This document shows, one piece after another, positions 25,411 through 33,900 of a stretch of DNA of 64,000 nt. Each line of letters starts with the position of its first letter. The stretch's first letter is position 1. The notes beneath the pieces are model-generated. The model had not been told where the DNA came from and did no database searches. It saw nothing but the letters and a program-made list of their open reading frames with translations. A program made the position numbers and the translations under genes. Origin of the DNA: Prochlorococcus sp. AG-347-E23 (GTDB lineage Bacteria > Cyanobacteriota > Cyanobacteriia > PCC-6307 > Cyanobiaceae); the NCBI GenBank assembly GCA_003281685.1, contig QCBH01000001.1, positions 186,001 to 250,000 of the forward strand. Reading direction: 5' to 3'.

Positions 25411-25800
25411 ATGTCTAGTTTTGGATCAGACACTCCATTTATGCTTCTTGCAAAACTTAAAGTAAAGGAAGATAAGGTTGCAGAGTACTTAGAAATTGCG
25501 GATAAGACAGATAAAGCTGTTGAAGCTGACGAACCGGGAATGCTCCATCATACTTTTGATCAAGATCCTGATGAGCCTCTTCGTTTCGTATGGTCAGAAG
25601 TTTATAAAAATGATGATGCTTTACTAGCTCATTTAGCTAATCCAGCTTTAGGTATTTATCTTGAGGCTCATGCTGCACTAGGAACTGATCTTTCTGTTGA
25701 ATTTTATGGAACTGTTGGAGATAAAGTTATTGAAGCTATGAACGGAACAGGAGTTCCATATAAGATCTTTCAAACAAAATTAGGTTATAGCAGATTTTAA
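25411..25800 (+). CDS. Antibiotic biosynthesis monooxygenase-like protein
   Basis: From the ATG at 25411 the protein is about 129 residues. It has the ABM-type small barrel: FMLLAKLKVKEDKVAEYLEI, then EPGMLHHTFDQDPDEPLRFV and WSEVYKNDDALLAHLANPAL. Relatives are quinol monooxygenases or heme-degrading enzymes. The frame is open from 25366, but that extension covers the 16-bp repeat, so the later start is preferred. Confidence 0.75.
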   Translation: MSSFGSDTPFMLLAKLKVKEDKVAEYLEIADKTDKAVEADEPGMLHHTFDQDPDEPLRFVWSEVYKNDDALLAHLANPALGIYLEAHAALGTDLSVEFYGTVGDKVIEAMNGTGVPYKIFQTKLGYSRF

Positions 25801-25828
25801 GGATGAGAGTATTGACTAATTAGTTCGA

Positions 25829-25948
25829 CTAAATTATTAATAAGAATCTGAGTGCAAGAGGTAACCACAGACATAGAAGAAGCATTAGTAAAAGAGTAAT
25901 AGCATGAACATTTGGGATGTATTGCTCTTTAAAAATTTGCGTCTTCAT
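25829..25948 (-). CDS. Small membrane protein
   Basis: A 39-residue frame begins MKTQIFKEQYIPNVHAITLL and is followed by a leucine-rich helix with a cysteine. It converges on the monooxygenase-like gene. No family is recognised. Confidence 0.4.
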   Translation of the reverse strand: MKTQIFKEQYIPNVHAITLLLMLLLCLWLPLALRFLLII

Positions 25949-25951
25949 AAT

Positions 25952-26041
25952 TTATCTCGCTTTCTTAAGTTTGATTTCTCTTCTGATAAGCAGAGCTATA
26001 ACTACAACACACATATTCATTAGAAATACGTCTAATGGCAT
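25952..26041 (-). CDS. Very small membrane protein
   Basis: A 29-residue frame begins MPLDVFLMNMCVVVIALLIR and ends with a basic tail (REIKLKKAR). It lies 3 bp upstream of the 25829 gene on the same strand, forming a plausible pair. It could be spurious. Confidence 0.35.
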   Translation of the reverse strand: MPLDVFLMNMCVVVIALLIRREIKLKKAR

Positions 26042-26105
26042 TTAATAAAAAAGTCTCTACTTAATTAATAGCAAGATTATTGATCTACGGATCAGTAAAT
26101 GAAAA

Positions 26106-26291
26106 TTAAATTGAGATTCTATCAAGCATCAATATATCTTGAGCTTGAATTGTATCTCTCTTATCTTCATCTTCGGAATCTTTATAAGATTCAATTTCAG
26201 CTTGAATTTTTCTCTTATAAACTCCCTTGATATAGTCAATTTCTCTACTTTCTTTATTAAGTATTGAAAATGGTGATCTTTTTAAGTTCAT
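26106..26291 (-). CDS. Small charged hypothetical protein
   Basis: This 61-residue protein begins MNLKRSPFSILNKESREIDY. It is highly charged and soluble. An AGGAG site lies about 7 bp upstream of the ATG, which supports the start. The function is unknown. Confidence 0.55.
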   Translation of the reverse strand: MNLKRSPFSILNKESREIDYIKGVYKRKIQAEIESYKDSEDEDKRDTIQAQDILMLDRISI

Positions 26292-26317
26292 AAAAATCTC
26301 CTAAAAATAAGTTTTGA

Positions 26318-26455
26318 TTAGCTCCAGTTTTTGTCAGATTCAACAAAGTTATCTAATGTTTGTTGATTTCTGATTTCTTCCTCAAGAAGTTCTTCCTCTG
26401 ATCTTTCTTCGAGCTCAGATTTATAATTTTCTTTTAGTTTGGATTTGGTAGACAT
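26318..26455 (-). CDS. Small acidic helical protein
   Basis: A 45-residue ATG frame starts MSTKSKLKENYKSELEERSE, with a run of glutamates and a WS end. It is predicted to be a short charged helix. It lies just upstream of the 26106 gene on the same strand. Confidence 0.5.
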   Translation of the reverse strand: MSTKSKLKENYKSELEERSEEELLEEEIRNQQTLDNFVESDKNWS

Positions 26456-26580
26456 TTGCTCATGACGACTACAACTATGTTCTAACTAGTCAGACAGGTC
26501 ATCCGACTTATAAATATGTACGGTTTGAGGTACTCCCATATACGGATAAAGGATCAACAATTGAATTTGAATATGGTTAA
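26452..26580 (+). pseudogene. Start-less coding fragment
   Basis: A stop-free frame of 42 codons reads HDDYNYVLTSQTGHPTYKYV, then RFEVLPYTDKGSTIEFEYG. It has no ATG, GTG or TTG start after the upstream TAG at 26449. The sequence looks protein-like, probably the C-terminal end of a lost gene. I cannot name it. No intact gene was seen in 26456-26680. Confidence 0.35.
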
Positions 26581-26680
26581 GGTGTTGAGAATTTGGATCA
26601 ATTTCCCCTTTAAGAATAATTAATAAAGGGTATACCGTTAAGTATCAGACTCTCGTCAATTAATAAAAAAATATTCAGGT

Positions 26681-26827
26681 TCATTTATCCATTCCTTCGA
26701 TAGTATCCTTATTTAGGGAAATTCTTTTTTTAATTGGTTGTTTTTTCCCCTTAGCGATCATCACTACTGGTACTAAGAGATAAGTAAAGAAAGAGATTAA
26801 GAAAATGTTGATATTAAAGGATTTCAC
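26681..26827 (-). CDS. Small membrane protein
   Basis: A GTG-started frame of 48 residues has one membrane helix (FNINIFLISFFTYLLVPVVM) and a basic tail (GKKQPIKKRISLNKDTIEG). Its start overlaps the stop codon of the next upstream gene by one base, so translational coupling is likely. Confidence 0.6.
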   Translation of the reverse strand: MKSFNINIFLISFFTYLLVPVVMIAKGKKQPIKKRISLNKDTIEGMDK

Positions 26828-27054
26828 TATAAATTTTTTAAATCTTGCTCTATTTTCTCAAGTTTTTTGTTTAGTTCTATTTTCTCTTTCAATAAAGCTT
26901 TTTTCTTTAATTGAAGTTCTTTGTTAAATGGAGAATTAAAGTACTTTTGGTAAGCTAGAAAAAATACAGCCAGGGCTACAACTATCCCTATCGCGCCAAT
27001 TATTAGTATGGGCGAAGATGGAAAATCGTAAAATGGTACAGAGAGTATAAGCAT
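26827..27054 (-). CDS. Membrane-anchored coiled-coil protein
   Basis: This 75-residue protein has an N-terminal membrane helix (SPILIIGAIGIVVALAVFFL) and a lysine/leucine-rich coiled coil (KKKALLKEKIELNKKLEKIE). It directly follows the hli gene at 27055 and is probably in the same transcript. Confidence 0.6.
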   Translation of the reverse strand: MLILSVPFYDFPSSPILIIGAIGIVVALAVFFLAYQKYFNSPFNKELQLKKKALLKEKIELNKKLEKIEQDLKNL

Positions 27055-27315
27055 TTAAACGAAACCTGGAATTATTTGGCCTGTTGTTAAGTAAGCTCCC
27101 ACAGCAGCAATTAATCCAAGCATTGCGAATCTGCCATTAAGAGTTTCTGCAACAACTTTTTCTTTTTCGATTGTTTTTACTTTAGGGTTTGAATTTGTCA
27201 TTGGATTTGAAGTTAGATAGTTTAGATTTTCGTTTTGAAATTGCTTGGTTAGATAAGCAACGAGGATAGCTGTTAAGGATACGATTACAGCTAAAAAGCC
27301 TGAAAGAGGAGACAT
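27055..27315 (-). CDS. High-light-inducible (Hli) protein with extra N-terminal helix
   Basis: From the ATG (MSPLSGFLAVIVSLTAILVA) the protein is 86 residues. An N-terminal membrane helix precedes the Hli core AETLNGRFAMLGLIAAVGAY and the family ending TTGQIIPGFV. Hli proteins bind chlorophyll and shield photosystems in excess light. Its start codon overlaps the stop codon of the preceding hli gene by one base. Confidence 0.88.
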   Translation of the reverse strand: MSPLSGFLAVIVSLTAILVAYLTKQFQNENLNYLTSNPMTNSNPKVKTIEKEKVVAETLNGRFAMLGLIAAVGAYLTTGQIIPGFV

Positions 27316-27524
27316 TAAAAGATACCTGGAATTATTTGACCTGTAGTTACATAAGCTCCCAAAAGTGCAACTAAACCGATCATTGCCCAACGACCATTAA
27401 CTTTTTCTGCGTTTTGAGGATATCCATCATAAGAAACAGATTGATCAATATAAGGGCGAGGCTCAGTTGGAAAAATATTTTGCCTTCTGCCTGATTCTGT
27501 AGTTATGTATGAAGAATTAGTCAT
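27315..27524 (-). CDS. High-light-inducible (Hli) protein
   Basis: This 69-residue protein has a soluble N-terminal part (MTNSSYITTESGRRQNIFPT) and the core AEKVNGRWAMIGLVALLGAY, ending TTGQIIPGIF. It shares the TTGQIIPG ending and nearby DNA with the adjacent hli gene, so the pair arose by duplication or recombination. The two form an operon with the coiled-coil and small membrane genes. Confidence 0.9.
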   Translation of the reverse strand: MTNSSYITTESGRRQNIFPTEPRPYIDQSVSYDGYPQNAEKVNGRWAMIGLVALLGAYVTTGQIIPGIF

Positions 27525-27740
27525 TAGCTAAATAATTTAATTGTTAACAAACGTAACATTATTATTAACTAATGTAAAGAAAAGGTTAAAAATATGTGTA
27601 ATTCGGTACTTTTAAAGCAATTCTGATACAGATTCGTAGCAGTTAGTAATTTATTTTTAAATTTGAAGCTAATAATTAAAAGATCATGGAGATATGAAAA
27701 AGCTTCCTCCGATTTGTTTTTGATTAATCAAAATTAGAGA

Positions 27741-27883
27741 ATGACAGATCCTATTCTCTACTTATCAATGATCCTTTTGGGCTGGGAGCCGTTTATATCT
27801 TAATTGCCTCTTTCAATGATGGTGACAGTGATGATGATGGTAAAAAGTATTTATTTAATCTCGAATATGTGAAGGCGGGATGA
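27741..27883 (+). pseudogene. Frameshifted small membrane protein gene
   Basis: An ATG frame reads MTDPILYLSMILLGWEPFIS and stops at 27801. The adjacent frame continues YILIASFNDGDSDDDGKKYL and FNLEYVKAG to 27883. One indel near 27795 would merge them into a protein of about 47 residues with a membrane helix and acidic loop. Confidence 0.4.
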
Positions 27884-27939
27884 AAGTTTAATAAGTTCTT
27901 TAATTCAATTTAATTTTCATCAATCCTTATTTTTATCTC

Positions 27940-28140
27940 CTAAAATTCTCTTTGGAGTTCATGTAGTTGTTGAACATTTGTTGTTTTAAGTCCTTTTTCA
28001 AAAACTTCTTTGGCCTTATCAGCTCCTAATTTGTCATGTACTAATCCTCTTAATCTTGGCAATATACGACTCTGTAAAACCATATCTTGCTGCATCCACT
28101 CTCTGCTAAAAAAATGATATGAGTCATCTATTGGTGTCAT
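27940..28140 (-). CDS. Small hypothetical protein
   Basis: This 66-residue helical protein begins MTPIDDSYHFFSREWMQQDM and ends QQLHELQREF. It is the last gene before the element boundary at 28270. The sequence 28141-28269 holds no gene that I can see. The function is unknown. Confidence 0.55.
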   Translation of the reverse strand: MTPIDDSYHFFSREWMQQDMVLQSRILPRLRGLVHDKLGADKAKEVFEKGLKTTNVQQLHELQREF

Positions 28141-28269
28141 CGTTTGTGTGATGCACCTCCAGATATCTGCCTTTAAAACAGAAAAGTGGACCCGAAAACG
28201 GACGTCCGCTTCTGAATAATTTCTTTCTGCGATAGTGGTAATCTCACTGATATGAAGCTATCCCGCGAG

Positions 28270-28315
28270 TGCCCTCGTCGGGACTTGAACCCGAGACCTC
28301 TCCCTTACCAAGGGA
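28270..28315 (-). repeat. Left attachment repeat (tRNA-Thr 3' fragment)
   Basis: These 46 bases are identical to 51402-51447 in the same orientation. They cover the tRNA-Thr from the anticodon arm to its 3' end, then diverge from the tRNA at the next base. This is the distal repeat left by integration into the tRNA gene. It cannot encode a functional tRNA because the 5' half is missing. Confidence 0.95.
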
Positions 28316-28383
28316 AGTAAATATTTAATATAAACTAATTGTAGCAATACTTTATAGAGAATAGTTTGTTAAGTATTACTTAA

Positions 28384-28403
28384 ATAGTGCAAAAATTAGT
28401 GCA
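28384..28403 (+). promoter_or_regulatory. Left-end recombinase arm-type sites (candidate)
   Basis: Two boxes, ATAGTGCA (28384-28391) and TTAGTGCA (28396-28403), start 12 bp apart about 70 bp inside the left repeat. The right end carries TTAGTGCA twice with the same 12-bp spacing. The placement suggests binding sites for the integrase arm domain or a directionality factor. Confidence 0.55.
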
Positions 28404-28427
28404 TAATAAGGCTAATTAGTTGGATCT

Positions 28428-28751
28428 ATGCATAAAAGAGCCTCTAAGTTTGAGAAGGATGCCAGGATAAGAGAAGCCGCTGATCTGGTAATTGAAGGGC
28501 AAGCTTTTAGCTTGATTACGTCCTATATGTCCGAAAAATACACAATTAGTAGAAGACATGCTAGAAGGATAACTGTTGATGCCTATAAAGTTATAAGTTC
28601 TGATATTGAGGAAAGTGACTTAGATAGAAAAGAGATGACATCAAAATTAGTTTGTTTGCTAGAAAATACAATGCACTTAGCTATAAAGGAAAAGCAATAT
28701 TCTGCAGTGGCTTCAAACGCTAAGGTACTCATGAAGCTTTTAGGACTTTAA
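28428..28751 (+). CDS. Terminase small subunit-like protein
   Basis: This 107-residue protein has an N-terminal helix-turn-helix-type region (EAADLVIEGQAFSLITSYMS then YTISRRHARRITVDAYKVIS). The C-terminal helix (LAIKEKQYSAVASNAKVLMK, ending LLGL) resembles the oligomerisation tail of phage terminase small subunits. Such proteins recognise packaging sites. In phage satellites a small-terminase homologue redirects packaging to the satellite genome. It is the first gene inside the left end, alone on its strand with the next gene. The assignment is by eye; a generic DNA-binding protein is the alternative. Confidence 0.55.
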   Translation: MHKRASKFEKDARIREAADLVIEGQAFSLITSYMSEKYTISRRHARRITVDAYKVISSDIEESDLDRKEMTSKLVCLLENTMHLAIKEKQYSAVASNAKVLMKLLGL

Positions 28752-28806
28752 GGAAATATTCTTATTCTAATTTTATGGTTTATTATTATTGAAAAAAAAT
28801 CTTTCA

Positions 28807-29121
28807 ATGCCTAAGAATTGGACTGATGATGAACTTGAAGCTTCAGTAAGATGCTATTTGGAGATGAAGAATAAAGAGTTAAACGGAATTAACTTTTCTA
28901 AAATTGATTACTACAGAGATTTATCTAATAAGTATGAAAGATCTGAAAAATCTTTTGAATATCGAATGCAGAATATTTCTTTTGTTTTTGCTGAGCTAGG
29001 AAGAGAATGGGTCTCTGGATTGAAGCCTGCAAAGAATGTTGGTTCAAATGTATTTGAAAAAATTTTAGAAATTATAAAAAAAATAGAAAAAGAAAATCCT
29101 CATCAAGTAAAAATTACATGA
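28807..29121 (+). CDS. Stand-alone HNH-nuclease-associated N-terminal domain protein
   Basis: This protein of about 104 residues has the module WTDDELEASVRCYLEMKNKE, then SEKSFEYRMQNISFVFAELG and SGLKPAKNVGSNVFEKI. That module usually precedes an HNH or McrA-like nuclease domain. Here no nuclease follows, so this is either the isolated domain or a truncated nuclease. The frame stays open upstream to a TTG at 28789. The 3' end overlaps the opposite-strand gene by 8 bp. Confidence 0.65.
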   Translation: MPKNWTDDELEASVRCYLEMKNKELNGINFSKIDYYRDLSNKYERSEKSFEYRMQNISFVFAELGREWVSGLKPAKNVGSNVFEKILEIIKKIEKENPHQVKIT

Positions 29122-29296
29122 AGTCGTTCAATATATAGTTCCAATCAACTACTCCTCCATTTTTTTTGGTTTCTTCATCCATCCTTCTAAGCTCTTTTCT
29201 GTACTTCTGCCGAATAGGTGTGTAATTCTTATCCAAGCTCTCCTCTGGATGCCTTAGGTAGTCCAAAATATTTCTTTTAGTCCATAAGTTTTTCAT
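29114..29296 (-). CDS. Small basic hypothetical protein
   Basis: This 60-residue, strongly charged protein begins MKNLWTKRNILDYLRHPEES and has an Arg/Lys-rich middle (IRQKYRKELRRMDEETKKNG). Its start overlaps the end of the upstream secreted-protein gene by 4 bp, so it belongs to that operon. It could bind nucleic acid or another protein. Confidence 0.6.
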   Translation of the reverse strand: MKNLWTKRNILDYLRHPEESLDKNYTPIRQKYRKELRRMDEETKKNGGVVDWNYILNDFM

Positions 29297-29787
29297 TTTT
29301 TGCCCTGCTTATAAATAGTTTCAATTGTTGATATCCACCAATATCCAAAGCTATTAGTTAATCTTTTTTGTATTTCTTTAGAGGGCTCTTCAAGACCACG
29401 TGCAGCAAATAATTTTGGTACTGCTTTTTCAGTTGCTTCTTTGCAAAGAGCAGTTCTTTCCGCAACTTCACTAACAATAATTGGTTTTATATTTTTTTCT
29501 TCAGTAAACATAATTTCTGGTTTGATTTTATTACCTCTCATAATTCCAATAAATAATTTGTCTGATATATCCATCGCTTCATCTGGGTGTTTGCCTTGAT
29601 TAACAGCAAATACATAAGTACAAGCAGCCATAGAAATGAATCGTGCAGCACAACTTTCTGCTCCATATTTCTGACATTCCAAACTAAATTCATTTTCTAA
29701 TTTTTCAAATTGCTCTAGTTTAGTTGGTACTGCAAAAGCCGTTGTAGGTAATATAAAAAACAGTGATGCGAGTAGTAATCTTTTCAT
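29293..29787 (-). CDS. Secreted protein, cargo triplet member 3
   Basis: This 164-residue protein has a signal peptide (MKRLLLASLFFILPTTAFA). The mature part is helical with four cysteines (LECQKYGAESCAA, MAACTYVF, ALCKEAT), which suggests two disulfides in the periplasm. Its helical four-cysteine layout recalls small immunity-like periplasmic proteins, but I have no firm family. It starts directly after the stop of the upstream gene. Confidence 0.62.
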   Translation of the reverse strand: MKRLLLASLFFILPTTAFAVPTKLEQFEKLENEFSLECQKYGAESCAARFISMAACTYVFAVNQGKHPDEAMDISDKLFIGIMRGNKIKPEIMFTEEKNIKPIIVSEVAERTALCKEATEKAVPKLFAARGLEEPSKEIQKRLTNSFGYWWISTIETIYKQGKK

Positions 29788-30315
29788 TTAATCCCACCCA
29801 TAATAAATAAATCTTTCACATTTTTTTGAAGGTATAAAAAAACCTTCAGCAGCTCCTAATATTTTATTCATCTCTGTTGTTCTACCTCCAAATCTTCCAT
29901 CTGTTTTTGAGTCATTTGTAGATAATGAGTAATAGTATCCGACTCCAAATCTAGGAAACATAATTTTATCCCTTCCTTTCTTTTGATATTCCTTTGGAGT
30001 TCCTCTCCCCGATTGTGTTCCAATAATATTGACTACTGGACCGCTAGCTATTGAAACTTGCTTTTCAGAAGGGTCTTTTTTTATTTTGTATATGTAAAAG
30101 TATTGTCCCCCATATCCGTTACTTATTCCTGTTTCGAAATTCAGAACTGGCTTATCTTTATAATTAATTGTTCCTCTGCCAACAGAATTATATTCTCCGT
30201 TGATAACCTCAATAGTTACATCTGGATAATATTCACTAACAAAATTGCAGGTATTCGCTGCATAAGCTGAAGGAATTAAACCTAATAACAAAGATGTAAG
30301 TAATAACCGTTTCAT
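29788..30315 (-). CDS. Secreted protein, cargo triplet member 2
   Basis: This 175-residue protein has signal peptide MKRLLLTSLLLGLIPSAYA. The mature part is rich in beta strand, Gly and Tyr (NCNFVSEYYPDVTIEVINGE at its start) with a C-terminal KKCERFIYYGWD. Two or three cysteines could form a disulfide. Its ATG follows the stop codon of the upstream gene with no gap. No family is recognised. Confidence 0.62.
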   Translation of the reverse strand: MKRLLLTSLLLGLIPSAYAANTCNFVSEYYPDVTIEVINGEYNSVGRGTINYKDKPVLNFETGISNGYGGQYFYIYKIKKDPSEKQVSIASGPVVNIIGTQSGRGTPKEYQKKGRDKIMFPRFGVGYYYSLSTNDSKTDGRFGGRTTEMNKILGAAEGFFIPSKKCERFIYYGWD

Positions 30316-30723
30316 TTATATTTCATCCAGACTTCTTGTTAGCCAACCATTTTCAGTACAGATTCCATATCCATAATCCATATAACCACCACCACGACGA
30401 AGTACAGGTTTTGGGTCTGCTTTTTTTCGAGCTTGTATATGATCTTCTGAACACCAATACCTACCACCAGCTTTCATTATTCCTTTCCTAATAATTTTTG
30501 CAGGAACATCAGTTTTTACAAAGCAAGCACCATCAATTCTTATTTTACAAATGTCATCATTTACTCTATCCGCAGAGTTAGTGAAATAGTAGAAAAACCC
30601 ATCATCACCTATCGTGCCTGAGTAAGAAGAAGGGGGTCTGACATGTACATAATAAATACGATTTTTTTCTGCCAATGCAGGACTTGAAAATAATAGAAGT
30701 CCAAGGATTAACAAGCGTTTCAT
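30316..30723 (-). CDS. Secreted protein, cargo triplet member 1
   Basis: From the ATG at the signal peptide (MKRLLILGLLLFSSPALA) the protein is about 135 residues; the frame is open 16 codons further upstream. The mature part has four cysteines (DDICKIRIDGACFV, YWCSEDH, GICTENG) and a Gly/Tyr patch. It heads the leftward operon and is divergent from drmD across about 225 bp. Confidence 0.62.
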   Translation of the reverse strand: MKRLLILGLLLFSSPALAEKNRIYYVHVRPPSSYSGTIGDDGFFYYFTNSADRVNDDICKIRIDGACFVKTDVPAKIIRKGIMKAGGRYWCSEDHIQARKKADPKPVLRRGGGYMDYGYGICTENGWLTRSLDEI

Positions 30724-30948
30724 TAAATTTTCTCTTACATTTTTAAAGAAAACTTGAATTGGATGTGCCAATTTTAGGTTTGGTCACTTATATTGCCAAA
30801 ACAATTTATTCTGCGCAAGAAGTAAGTTTGTATTAATTCTTTTAAATTAAAGTTTTTTAAAAATTAAAAAATATTTTTTCAAATGATAAATACTTATTTT
30901 TGAACTATTCTTCCTTTAATGATGTTCTATTTTTAAAAGAAGAACAGG
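30724..30948. promoter_or_regulatory. Divergent intergenic region between cargo triplet and DISARM
   Basis: This AT-rich stretch of about 225 bp separates two outward-reading operons and must hold both promoters. I see no clear -35/-10 pair, operator palindrome or regulator gene. The drmD ATG is preceded by a weak AAGAAGAACAGG purine tract. Confidence 0.5.
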
Positions 30949-33900
30949 ATGAATTCTAACAACGCACGAGACTTAAAAGAAGGATGTATCGTTGAGTGTA
31001 GGTCACATAGACATTTAGTAGAGAAAGTAGAATTTCCATCTTCTGAAGTTGGGGATACGATAGTCAAGTTAGCCTGCTTAGATGATGATGCAAATGGAGA
31101 AATAACTGAAGTTTTTTGGGAAAGAGAAGTTGATGCTCGTGTTATTGGAGAAAGTACCTGGGATACCATCGGAAATAGAGGATTTGATGATCCAAAAGTT
31201 TTCTCAAGTTACTTAAATACTTTGAAATGGAATTGTGTAACTTCTACTGATCCATCTCTTTTTCAAGCCCCATTGAGAGCAGGTATAGATGTAAAACCAT
31301 ATCAATTAGAACCTCTAAGAAAAGCTTTAAGAATGCCAAGAGTAAATCTTTTTATTGCAGATGATGTTGGTTTAGGAAAAACTATTGAAGCTGGATTGAT
31401 ATTAAGAGAATTGCTTTTAAGGCAGAAGGTTCAAAGAGTTGTAGTTATTCCTCCCCCCTCAGTTGTACTTCAATGGAAAGGTGAAATGGAGACTCGTTTT
31501 GGTCTTGAATTTAAAGTAATGGATAGAAAATATATCTCTAACATGCGACGTGAGAGAGGTTGGGGTGTTAATCCATGGTCAACTCATACAAGATTTATTC
31601 TTAGTCAGTCTTTAGTTCGAAATGAAGAATATGCCAGTTCTCTTCGGGATTGGTTGGGAGATGGTTTAAAAACAATGTTAATACTTGATGAGGCTCATAA
31701 TGCAGCACCAGCAACTTCATCAAAATATGCAATTGATTCAAAACTTACTAAAGCAATAAGAGATTTGGCATGGAGATTTGAACATAAACTTTTTCTTTCA
31801 GCTACTCCTCATAATGGTCATAGTAATAGTTTTTCTGCATTGCTTGAAATATTAGATCCTACTCGTTTTTGTAGAGGTGTACCTGTAAGGAATAAAACTG
31901 ATTTAGATCCAATTCTAGTAAGGCGCTTAAAAGAAGATTTGAGAAAAATTGGAGTTGATTTACCAAAAAGAATAGTAGTTCCCATTGTGCTTGATGGATT
32001 ACGTAAAGATTTACCGGAACTTCTATTATCGAGTCTCTTAAAAAGTTATAAAGAAAAAAGAGAATTTCGCTTAAGAAAAGCCACTGTTAAAGAAAAGGCT
32101 GCTGAATTATTGGTTGTTGGTAACTTACAAAAACGCTTATTAAGTTCTGTCGAGGCATTTCATCGAACCTTAAATGTTCATATGAATACGTTGAAAAAAA
32201 AAGATCAAGGTGAAAAATTAAAAATAACTAGAAATCTTGATCAATTAAAACTTTTGAAAGGTGGAATTGATGGAGATGATGATCGAGCTGATGCTGATGA
32301 AATTCAAGTAGAGGAGGAAGCTTTATATCAACATCAAATCGCCCTTGCTACAAGTGGTTACGGCGCAGGAGAAGATGAATGGGAAATTTTAAATAAAATG
32401 ATTCAAATAAGTTCAAATGCCAGATATCAAAATGATGAAAGAATTGATTACCTGAGAAAATGGATCAAAAGGCATATGTGTCCTGACCTGGGAGAAAAAA
32501 ATGCTAAGTGGAACAACGAGCGATTACTAATTTTTACAGAATATGCTGATACAAAAAGTTGGTTGGAAAATCAAATAAGTTCTTTAATAGCTGATAGTGA
32601 TAATGAGGAAGAGAGGATTGCAACATTTCACGGTGGTATTGGAGATGAGAAAAGAGAGGCCTTAAAACGAAGTTTTAATAGTGACCCGACTGAAGATCCA
32701 TTAAGGATTTTAATTGCTACTGATGCAGCACGCGAAGGAGTGAATTTGCAAAATCATTGTAAATACCTTTTTCACTTTGATGTACCTTGGAATCCTAGTC
32801 GAATGGAGCAAAGAAATGGTCGTATAGATAGAACCTTGCAAAAAGCTAAAGAGGTTTTTTGTCATTATTTTGTTCTTGCTGATAGAGAAGAAGATCGGGT
32901 TTTGGATGTACTTGTAAAGAAAACAGAAGAAATAAGAAATAGTCTTGGTACACTTCCACCAGTTGTCGTTAGTCGCTTAAATGAGCTTCTTCAAAAAGGA
33001 ATCAACCCTACCAAAATAGGAGAAACAATTATTCAAATAAACGGTGTAGAGGAAGAGGAGGCAATTAAACGTTCCCAAGAATTAATAAAAATCGAGTTGG
33101 AAGATAATAGTCGCGAAAGGGAAGAAGCTTTAAAGGAACAATTATCTAGACTAGAAAAGGCATTAAACAAGTCAGAGAAATGGTTGAATTTCAGTAGTGA
33201 TTTATTTAGAGACGCTCTTAATACAAGTTTAAAAGTAAATGCACCAGAAAATAATAATCCACCTCAAATACTTATAAAAAACTCTTCTATAAATCATAAA
33301 GATATTGAAAGGGCTGAATGGATTTTTCCATCTTCTGTTGATTTACCAGGTGGAGAACAATCATGGGGTGATGTTCTTGATCATTTAAGACCTCCGAGAA
33401 AACCCGGACAGAAGATTTGGGAATGGCGTAAAGAAACTAATCCTCAACCGGTAGTTTTTAAGGATCCAGAGAAAATTGATTCTGGGAGGGTTCATTTACA
33501 TCTAGAGCATCCCCTGGTAAAAAGAATTCTTAGTAGATTTTTGGTACGCGGATTTCAAACAAATAACTTGAGTAAAGCTGCTGTTTTGGCAACTAACGAA
33601 GATACAGCAAAAATTATTTTATTGGCGAGGCTTTCTCTTTATGGTTATGGTGCAACACGTCTTCATGATGAAATGATTGATCTTGTCGCTGAATGGCATC
33701 CTTCGGATCCTAGTAGAAAGTTACGTGTGCTTAATTCAACTAAAAGTGGTTTTGCTATTGAAGATTTGACAAATAGTTTAAAAAATAATCTTCCAATGAT
33801 AGGTTCTAATATAAAAAATAAACTTAAAGAATTTATTTCACATGATGTTAAGTATCTGGAGGATATTTTAGAAAAAGTTGTTAATGATAGAGCATCGAAG

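Noticed and set aside
28199..28208. The short palindrome CGGACGTCCG outside the left repeat
   Set aside because: It is only ten bases long, outside the element, and without a matching copy at the other end.
28270..28315. A second tRNA-Thr gene
   Set aside because: Only the 3' 46 bases match; the 5' half and acceptor partner are absent. It is an attachment repeat.
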